NCBI GenBank assembly: GCA_030762175.1
Contig: CM060843.1
Span: 33,305,001 to 33,369,000, forward strand
DNA: 64,000 nucleotides
Source of the DNA: Metallyticus violacea
Taxonomy: Eukaryota; Arthropoda; Insecta; Mantodea; Metallyticidae
Direction: 5' to 3'
Position 1 is the stretch's first letter. Each line of letters begins with the position of its first letter. Below are positions 54,790 through 64,000 of the stretch, piece after piece. A program made the translations under genes and the position numbers. The notes below the pieces were generated by a model. It saw only the letters and a program-made list of their open reading frames with translations. It was not told where the DNA came from and ran no database searches.

Positions 54790-57700
54790 AATTTAAACTA
54801 TAAACTAAACTATAAACTAAACTAAACTAAACTAAAATAAACTAAACTAAACTATCCTAACCTAACCTAACCTAAACTAAACTAAACTAATCTAACCTAA
54901 CCTAACCTAATCTAAACTACACTAAACTAAACTAAATTAAACTTAACTAAACTAAAGTAACCTAACTTCACCTAACCTAACCTAACCTAACCTAAAGAGA
55001 ACTAAACTTACCTAACCTAACCTAACCTAACGTAAACTATACTAATCTAAACTAAACTAACTAAGCTTAACTAAACTAAACTAAACTGAACTAAACTATC
55101 CCAACCTTAATTAAATTAATCTAACCTAACCTAAACTAACCGAAACTAAACTAAACTAAACTATAAATTATCTAAACTAAACTAAACTATGCTAAACTAA
55201 AGTAACCTGACTTAACATAACCTAAACTAAAATAAATTAACCTAACCTAACGTAACGTAAAGTAAACTAATCCAAAATAAACTAACTAAGCTAATCTAAA
55301 CTAAACTACACTAAACTAAACTATACTAAACTATATACTTAACTATAAACTAAACTAAACTAATTAATAAACTAAACTATAAACTAAACTAAACATAACT
55401 AAACTAAACTAACTTTACCTAACATAACCTAACGTAACCGAACCTAACCTAAACGAAACGAAACTAAACTAAACTAAACTACACTATAAACTAAAGAAAA
55501 CTATAAACTAAACTATAAACTATACTAAACTATAAACTAAACTAAATTAAACTAAAGTAAAATTACCTAAACTAACCTAACCTAAGCTAAACTAAGCTAA
55601 TCTAAACTAAACTAACATAACCTAACCTAACATAACCTAACATAAACTAAACTAAACTAAACTAACCTAACATAACCTAACCTAAATAACCTAATCTAAA
55701 TTAAACTAAACTAACCTATGCTCACCTAACCTAAACTAAACTAAAATAAACCAAACTAAACTAAACTAATCTAAAATAGCCTAAACTAAACTATAAACTA
55801 AACCATGAACTTAAGTATAAAATAAACTAAACTAAACTATAAACTAAAACTAAACTAAACTAAACTAAACTATCATAACCACACCTAACGAAACTAGACT
55901 AAACTAAACTAAACTAAACTAATATAAACTAAACTAAACTAAAATATAAAATAAACTAAACTATAATCTAAACTATAAACTAAACTAAATTTAACTAAAA
56001 TATAAATTAAATAAACTAAATTAAACTAAACTAAACTAAATTAACCTAACCAAACCTAAACTAACTTAACCTAAACTAAACTAAACGAATCTAAACTAAA
56101 CTAAGTTAAACTAAACTAAACTAAACTATACTAAACCATAAACTAAACTAAACTATAAACTTAACTATACACTAAACTAAACTAAACTAAATTTACGAAA
56201 CTATAAACTAAACTAAAATTAGCTAAACTAACCTAACCTAACCTAACCTAACCAAACTAAACAAAACTTAACCTAAACTAAACTAAACTAAACGAAACTA
56301 AACTAAACTAACCTAACCTAAACTAAACTAAACTAAACTCACCTAACATAACCTAACCTAAACTAAACTAAACTAAACTAAACTAATCTAAACTAAACTA
56401 ATTTAAACTATAAACTAAACTATAAACTAAACTAAACTAAACGAAAATAAACTAAACTAAACTATCCTAACCTAACCTAACCTAAACTAAACTAAACTAA
56501 TCTAACCTAACCTAACCTAATCCAAACTACACTAAACTAAACTAAATTAAACTTAACTAAACTAAAGTAACCTAACTTCACCTAACCTAACCTAACCTAA
56601 ACAAAACTAAACTTACCTAACCTAACCTAACCTAACGTAAACTATACTAATCTAAACTAAACTAACTAAGCTTAAATAAACTAAACTAAACTGAACTAAA
56701 CTATCCTAACCTAAATTAAATTAATCTAACCTAACCTAAACTAACCGAAACTAAAGTAAACTAAACTGTAAACTAAACTATAAATTAAACTAAACTAAAC
56801 TATAAATTATCTAAACTAAAGTAAACTATGCTAAACTAAAGTAACCTGACTTAACCTAACCTAACCTAAACTAAAATAAATTAACCTAACCTAACGTAAC
56901 GTAAAGTAAACTAATTCAAAATAAACTAACTAAGCTAATCTAAACTAAACTACACTAAACTAAACTATACTAAACTATATACTTAACTATAAATTAAACT
57001 AAACTAATTAATAAACTAAACTATAAACTAAACTAAACATAACTAAACTAAACTAAACTAACTTAACCTAACATAACCTAACGTAACCGAACCTAACCTT
57101 AACGAAACTAAACTAAACTAAACTAAACTACACTATAAACTAAAGTAAACTATAAACTAACTATAAATTATACTAAACTATAAACTAAACTAAACTAAAC
57201 TAAAGTAAAATAACCTAAATTAACCTAACCTAAGCTAAACTAAGCTAAACTTACATAACCTGACCTAACTCAACCTAAACTAACATAAACTAAACTAAAC
57301 TAACCTAACATAACCTAACCTAAATAATCTAATCTAAATTAAACTAAACTAACCTGTGCTCACCTAACCTAAACTAAACTAAAATAAACCAAACTAAACT
57401 AAACTAAACTAACCTAACCCAACCTAAACTAAACCAAGCTAAACTAAACTAAACTATAAACCAAACAAAACTTAACTAAACTAAACTAAACGAAACTAAG
57501 CTAACCTAACCTAACCTAAACTAAACTAACCTAACCTAAACAAAACTAAACAAAACTAAAGTAAAGTAAACTAAACTAATCTAAACTAAACTAACGTAAC
57601 CTAACCTAACCTAACCGAACGTAACCTAACCTAAACTAAATTATAAACTAAACTAAACTACCCTAACCAAACCTAACCTAAACTAAAATAAACTAAACTA

Positions 57701-57992
57701 ATCTAACCTACCCTAAACTAAACTAAACTAAACTAAACTATACTAAACTATAAACTAAACTAAACTAAACTATATGCTAAACTAAACTAAAGTATAAATT
57801 AACTAAACTAAACTAAACTTAACTAAAGTAACCTGACCTAACCTAACCTAACCTAAACTAAACTAAATTAACCTAACCTAAGCTAACCTGAGCTAAATTA
57901 TACTAAACTAAACTAAATTAAACTAAACAAAAGTATAAACTTAACCATAAACTAAACTAAACTAAACTATAAACTAAACTAAACTAAACTAA

Positions 57993-58019
57993 ATTGTACA
58001 GTAAATAAAATTTAATTAA
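57993..58019. other. 27-bp GTACAG word, copy 8 (module 3 subtype)
   Basis: Carries the same GTAAATAAAA variant as 32455-32481, confirming that the second start in blocks A and C is the same module. Confidence 0.85.
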
Positions 58020-60485
58020 ACTAAATTAAAATAAACTCAACTAAACTGAACTATAAACTAAACTAAACAAATCTAAACTATAAACTATACTAAACTAAAG
58101 TAAATTTACCTAAACTAACCTGACATATCCTAAACTGAACTAAACTAAATTAAATTAATCTTAACTATAAACTAAACTATAAACTAAACTAAACTAAACT
58201 AAACAAATCTAAATTATAAACTAAACTAAACTAAAGTAAACTAACCTAAACTAACCTGACATAACCTAAACTGAACTAAACTAACTAACTAACCTAAACG
58301 AAACTAAACTAAACTAAACTAATCTAACCTAACCTAACCTAAACGAAACTAAACTTAACTAAACTAAACTATAAACAAAACTATAAACTAAACTACACTA
58401 AACTAAACTAAACAAATCTAAACTATAAACTAAACTAAACTCAACTAAAGTAAACTAACCTAAACTAACCTGACATAACTTAAACTGAATTAAAGTAAAC
58501 TAACCTAACCTAACCTAAACTAAACTAAACTAAATTCACTAAACTAAACTAAACTAAACTAACCTAACCTAACCTAAATTAACCTAAACTAAACTTAACT
58601 AAACTAAACTATAAACTAAACTAAACTAAACTATAAACAAAATTATAATCTAACTAAATTAAATTTTACTAACCTAACCTAACCTAAACTAACCTAAAAT
58701 AAACTAAACTAACCTAACCTAACCTAACCAAACCAAACCTAACCTAACCTAAACTAAACTAAACTAACCTAAACTAAAATAAAGTAAACTAAACTAACCT
58801 AACCTAACCTAACCTAAACTAAACTAAACTAAGCTAACCTAACCTAAACTAAACTAAACTAAACGAAACAGAACTAATCTAAACCAAACCAAACGAAACT
58901 AAACTAAACCATAAACTAAACTATAAACTAAACTAAACTAAATTATAAACTAAACTATATACTAAACTAAACTAAATTAAAATAAATTAAACAAAACTAA
59001 TTAAACAAAACTAAACTATACTAAACTAAACTAAACTGAACTATAAACTAAACTATAAACTAAACGAGACAAATCTAAACTAAACTAAACTAAACTACAC
59101 TAACCTAACCTAACATAACCTAACCCAACCTAACTTAACCTATCCTAACCTAAACCAAACTAAACTAAACTAAAATAAACTAACCTAACCTAAACTAAAC
59201 TATAATAAATTAAATTAACTTAACCTAATATAAACTGAACTCAAATAAACTAAACTAAACTAACCTAACCTAAACTAACCTAACCTAACCTAAACTTAAC
59301 TTAAGTAAACTAAACTAAACTAAACTAATCTAAACTAAAATAATTTAAACAATAAACTAAATTATAAACTAAACTAAACTAAAATAAAGTAAACTAAACT
59401 ATCCTAACCTAACATAATCTAAACTAAACTAATCTAACCTAACCTAACCTAACCTAAACTACACTAAACTAAACTAAATTATAAACTAAACTAAACTATA
59501 AATAAACTAAAGTAAACTAAACTAAATTAAACAAAAGTAAACTAAAGTAACCTATCTTCACCTAACCTAACCTAACCTAAACTACATTAAACTGAACTAA
59601 ACTATCCTAACCTAACCTAAATTAAATTAATCTAACCTAACCTAACCGATACTAAACTAAACTAAACTAAAATGTAAACTAAACTATAAACTAAATTAAA
59701 CTAAACTATAAATTATCTAAACTAAAGTAAACTAAGCTAAACTAAAGTAACCTAACTTAACCTAACCTAACCTAAACTAAAATGAATTAAATTAACCTAA
59801 CCTAACTTAACGTAACGTAAACTAAACTAATCCAAAATAAACTAACAAAGGTAATCTAAACTAAACTAAACTAAACTATACTAAACTATATACTTAACTA
59901 CAAACTAAACTAAACTAATTAATAAACCAAACTATAAACTAAACTAAACATAACTAAACTAAACTAAACTAAACTAAACTAAACTAACTTAACCTAACAT
60001 AACCTAACGTAACCGAACCTAACCTAAACGAAACGAAACTAAACTAAACTAAACTACACTATAAACTAAACTAAACTATAAACTAAACTATAAACTATAC
60101 TGAACTATTAACTAAAATAAATTAACTAAACTAAACTACCCTAAACTAACCTAACCTAAACTAAATTAAATAAACTAACCTAAATTACCTAACAAAAATT
60201 AACTAAACTAAACTAAACTATTCTAAATCCAACTAAATTAAACTAAACTAAATTAACTAACCTAACCTAACTTAACCTAACCAAACCTAACCTAAACTAA
60301 ACTAAACTATACTTACCTAACCTAACCTAATCTAACCTAACGTAACCTAACCTAAACAAAACTTAACTAAACTAAACTAAAACTAAACTAAAATAAACTA
60401 AATTAAAATAAATCAAACTAAACTACACTAAATTAAACTATAAACTAAACTAAACTAAACTACAAAATAAACTATAAACTTAACT

Positions 60486-60494
60486 AAAAAAAAA
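60486..60494. repeat. A9 tract, block C module 3
   Basis: Homologue of the tract at 34943, with the length of nine unchanged. Identical lengths in three copies argue against a sequencing error. Confidence 0.85.
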
Positions 60495-63022
60495 CTAAAC
60501 TAAACTAAACTAAACTAAACTAACCTAACCTAACATAACCTAATTTAAAATAAATTAAACTAAACTAAACTAAAGTATAAACTAAACTAAACTAAACTAT
60601 AAACTAAATTATAAACTAAACTAAACTATAAATTAACTAAACTAAATTAAACTAATCTAACCTAACCTAACCTAAATTAACCTAACCTAATCTAATCTAA
60701 ACTAAACTAATCTAACCTAACCTAATCTAGCCCAAACTAAACTAATCTAATCTAAATTAACCAACCTAAACTAAACAAAACTAAACCAAACTAAACCATA
60801 AACTAATCTATAAACTAAACTAAACTAAACTATAAACCAAACTGTAAACTAAACTTAACTAAACTATACTGTAAACTAAACTAAACTTAACTAAACTTAA
60901 CTAAACTAAACTAAACTAACCCAAAATAACCTAACTTAAATTAACCTAACATAACCTAACCGAAACTAAACTAAACTAAATTAAACTTACTTAACCTAAA
61001 CTAAACTAAACTAAACTATACTAAACTAATCTAAACTAAACTGCACTATAAACTAAACTATAAACTAAACTAGACTATAATCTTAACTGTAAACTAAATT
61101 AAACTATAAACTAAACTATAAACTAAATTTAACTAAACTAAACTAAACGAACCTAACCCAACTTAACCTAACTTAATCTAAACTAAAATAAAGTAAACTA
61201 AGCTAACCTAAACTATCCTAGCCTAACCTAACCTAAATGAAACTAAACTATATACTAAACTTAACTAAATTAAAAAAACTAAACTAAACTAAACTATAAA
61301 CTAAACGAAACTAAATTAAACTAACCTAACCTAACACAACCTAACCTATATTAAGCTTACCTAACGTAAACTAAACTAAACTACTATAATAAACTAAACT
61401 AACCTAACCTAACCTAACATAACCTAGCCTAAACTAACGTAACCTAAACTAAAAAAAACTAACCTAACCTAAACTAACCTAAACTAAACTAAACTAAACT
61501 AACCTAACCTAACCTAACCTAAATTAACTAAACTAAACTAAACTAAACCAAACTAAACTAAACTAAACCAAACTAAACTAAACTAAACTAAACTAAACCA
61601 TAAACTAAACTATATACTAAACTAAATTAAATTATAAACTAAATTATAATCTAAACTAAAATAAACTAAATTAAAATAAATTAAACTAAACTAAATTACA
61701 CAAAAATAATCTATACTAAACTAAACTAATTTTAACTATTAACTAAACTATAAACTAAACTATAATCTAAACTATTAACTAAACTAAACTAAAGTATAAA
61801 CTAAAATATACTAAAATAAACTAAACTAAACTACCTTACCCTACCTAACCTAACCTAAACTTAACTAAACTAATATAATCCAACCTTACCTAAACTAAAC
61901 TAAACTAAACAAAACTAAACTAAACTATAAACTAAACTAAACCATAAACTAAACTAAAATAAACTAAACTATAAATTATCTAAACTAAACTAAACTAAAG
62001 TAACCTAACTCAACCTAACCTAACCTAACGTAAACTAAACTAAACTTACCGAATCTAATTCAAACTAAACTAAACTAGAAACTAAAGTAAACTATAAACT
62101 AAACTATAAACTAAACTAAACTAAACTACATTAAAAATTATCTAAACTAAACTAAACTAAACTAAAGTAACCTAACTTAAACTAAACTAACCTAACCTAA
62201 ACTAAACTAAACTAAACTAACTTAACCTAACATAACCTAACGTAACCGAACCTAACCTAAACTAAACTAAACTAAACTAAGCTAACCTAACCTAACCTAA
62301 CCTAACCTAACCTAAACTAAACTAAACTAAGCTAACCTAACCTAACCTAACCTAACCTAACCTAACATAACCTAAGAGAAACTAAAATAAACTAAACTAA
62401 ATTAACAATAAATTGAACTACAAACCAAAATAAATTATAAACTAATTTATAAACTATACTAAACTAAACTAAAGTAAACTAAATTAAACTAAACTAAACT
62501 AAACTACACTAAATTAAACAATAAACTAAACTAAATTAAACTACAAAATAAACTATAAACTTAGCTAAACAAAACTAAACTTAACTAAACTACACTAACC
62601 TAACCTAACCTAACCTAACTGAAATTAAAGTAAACTAAAATAAAGTATGAACTAAACTAAAGTGAACTATAAACTAAATTATAAACTAAACTTAACTAAA
62701 CTAAACTGTAAACTAAACAAAACTTAACTAAACTTAACTATACTAAACTAAACTAAACTAAGCTAACCTAAACTAACTTAATGTAACCTAATCTAACCTA
62801 ACCGAAACTAAACTAAACTAAACTAATCTAACCTAATCTAACTTAAACTAATCTAACCTAAACTGAACTATAAACTAAAGTAAACTATATACTAATCTAT
62901 AAATTAAACTTAACTAAACTAAACCATAAATTATCTAAACTAAACTAAACTAAGCTAAAGTAACCTAACTTAACCTAACCTAACCTAATTAAACTAAACT
63001 AAACGAACCTAACCTACGTTAA

Positions 63023-63049
63023 CTTACGTTAGGTTACGTTTAACGTAAG
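63023..63049. repeat. Inverted repeat, loop variant GGTTACGTT (module 3, block C)
   Basis: The arms CTTACGTTA and TAACGTAAG are intact. The loop carries one substitution (G to C), which breaks the second TTAGG. The change is in the loop and not in the arms. Confidence 0.9.
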
Positions 63050-63260
63050 CTATACTAATCTAAAATAAACAAACAAAGCTAAACTAAACTAAACTAAACT
63101 ATATACTTAACTATAAACTAAACTAATAAATAAACTAAAATATACTAAACTATTAACTAAACTAAACTTAACTAAACTAGACTAAACTGAACTAAACTAA
63201 ACTAACATAAGCTAACATAACCTAACGTAACCGAACCTAACCTAAACTAAACTAAACTAA

Positions 63261-63380
63261 GCTAATCCAACCTAACCTAACCTAACATAATTTAAACGAA
63301 ACTAAACTAAACTAAACTAAGCTAATCCAACCTAACCTAACCTAACATAATTTAAACGAAACTAAACTAAACTAAACTAA
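63261..63380. repeat. 60-bp tandem doublet (block C module 3)
   Basis: Copies at 63261 and 63321. The first copy has one AACTA pentamer fewer than in blocks A and B, giving a 60-bp period. Confidence 0.88.
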
Positions 63381-64000
63381 ACTATCAACTACACTATACA
63401 CAGAACTAAACTATAAACTAAACTGTAAACTATACTGAACTATTAACTAAAATAAATTAACTAAACTATACTAACCTAAAATTACCTAACCTAACCTAAA
63501 TACAATTAAACTAAACTAACCTAACCTAACCTAAACTTAACTAAACTAAACTTAAATAACCTAACCTGACCTAACTATATCTAACCTAAACTAAACTAAA
63601 CTAAACTAAACTAAACTAAATTAAGTAAACTAAATTAAATTAAACTAAACTAAACTAAACTAAACTAAACTAACCTAACCTAACATTAACTAAACTAAAC
63701 TAAACTAAAATAAACTAAACTAAACTAACATAATCTAACCTAACCTAATCTAAACTAAGCTAAATTAAACTAAAAGAAACTAAACTAAACTATAAATCAA
63801 ACTATAAATTAAACTAAACTAAACCATAAACTAAAATATAAATTAAATTACACTAAACTAAAATATAAATTGAACTAAACATAAATAAAGTAAGCTAAAC
63901 TAAACTAAGGTAAACTAACCTAATCTAACCTAACCTAACCTAAACTAAACTAAACCAAACTAACCTAACCTAACCTACCCTAACCTAACCAAACCTAAAC

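Larger units (their letters stand above)
53935..57709. repeat. Module 2, full copy in block C
   Basis: Equivalent of 28404-32171. Its AAACT run has 8 units (54750-54789) instead of 10. At 56815-56830 it reads CTAAAGTAAACTATGCT: the AAAG base is typical of module 3 while the following ATGCT is typical of module 2, suggesting a small conversion patch. Confidence 0.85.
1..64000. repeat. Degenerate telomere-like pentamer satellite array
   Basis: The entire window consists of CTAAA and CTAAC pentamers on the + strand (TTTAG and TTAGG on the - strand), mixed with CTATAAA heptamers and single-base variants. Runs of CTAAC reach 7 units (36740-36774, 22629-22663) and runs of AAACT reach 10 units. G is very rare on the + strand, typically 0-3 per 60 bases, and the orientation does not flip except at short palindromes. 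No gene, transposon, tRNA or rRNA is visible. Stops (TAA on +, TAG on -) recur every 5 bases and so hit every frame within 15 bases. TTAGG is known as the arthropod telomere repeat; that this array derives from telomeric sequence is inference. The degeneracy argues against an active chromosome end. Confidence 0.97.
53935..64000. repeat. Long higher-order repeat block C (right-truncated by window)
   Basis: Module 2 (53935-57709) and module 3 (57710 onward) of a third block, equivalent to 28404 to about 38478 in block A. It keeps the roughly 2.9 kb that block B lacks. The window ends about 0.3 kb before module 3 would end, so a module 1 copy is expected just beyond the right edge. Confidence 0.88.
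57710..64000. repeat. Module 3, copy in block C (cut by window)
   Basis: Starts at ACCCT with the same subtype marks as 32172 (the extra pentamer and the GTACAGTAAATAAAA variant at 57996). All module 3 marks follow in order up to about the equivalent of 38478 in block A. Confidence 0.85.

Noticed and set aside
1..64000. Protein-coding genes
   Set aside because: Pentamer repeats put TAA (+) and TAG (-) in every frame within 15 bases. The rare interruptions are too short to open a meaningful reading frame, and no codon-like structure or conserved motif is visible.
1..64000. CRISPR array
   Set aside because: There are direct repeats, but no fixed repeat of 25-40 bp alternating with unique spacers; the intervening sequence is the same pentamer satellite.
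1..64000. TATA-box promoters at the many CTATAAA and TATATA words
   Set aside because: These words are part of the satellite itself, occur very often and have no gene downstream.
1..64000. Intact terminal telomere
   Set aside because: Terminal telomeres made by telomerase are near-perfect at their ends. This array is degenerate and dominated by CTAAA, with long-range duplications, although its C-rich + strand would match the orientation of a left chromosome end.
1..64000. Random sequencing error as the source of degeneracy
   Set aside because: The same odd words and substitutions recur at matching places in blocks A, B and C and in the 5.65-kb copies, so most variants are real and inherited. 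Single-unit length differences in perfect runs are less certain.

Overview
The whole 64 kb is satellite DNA, and I see no genes. The + strand is built almost entirely from the pentamers CTAAA and CTAAC. Read on the minus strand these are TTTAG and TTAGG. TTAGG is the telomeric repeat of most insects and many other arthropods, so a eukaryote, most likely an arthropod, is the best guess. That is inference from the motif; nothing here identifies a species. The pentamers are interrupted by the heptamer CTATAAA, by one-base variants (TCTAA, CTTAA, CGAAA, AGCTAA, AAGTAA) and by a few longer non-pentamer words that serve as landmarks. The array is degenerate, so it looks like subtelomeric, interstitial or heterochromatic satellite rather than a freshly made telomere. 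Coding is excluded by design: every 15 bases of pentamer puts TAA in all three + frames and TAG in all three - frames.

The degenerate array has clear higher-order structure, which I mapped from landmark words. An ACCCT landmark starts a recurring module at 1, 13879, 22753, 28404, 32172, 42631, 53935 and 57710. The right half (28404-64000) is a tandem array of three long blocks: A 28404-42630 (14,227 bp), B 42631-53934 (11,304 bp) and C 53935 to the window end. Each block runs module 2 (about 3.8 kb), module 3 (about 6.6 kb), module 1 (about 3.8 kb). Block B is the same unit with about 2.9 kb removed at a fusion near 45.48 kb, and C runs off the window inside module 3.

Left of that, 17499-23148 and 23149-28798 are a near-identical 5,650-bp tandem duplication, each copy containing module 1. 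Further left, about 4436-8984 and 8985-13505 are a 4,544-bp tandem duplication of a different unit. The stretches 626-4435 and 13879-17498 are mosaics: older or rearranged pieces of the same modules.

The copies differ by scattered substitutions and by gains or losses of whole 5-bp units, or of 50, 55 and 60-65-bp groups of them. This is what replication slippage and unequal exchange would produce. The orientation is fixed: the C-rich strand is the + strand throughout. The only clustered exceptions are seven copies of a short inverted repeat near the start of module 1 or within module 3, where TTAGG-type sequence faces CCTAA-type sequence in a hairpin-capable palindrome. These inverted sites, and a conserved 27-bp non-pentamer word containing GTACAG present in eight copies, are the most unusual local features.
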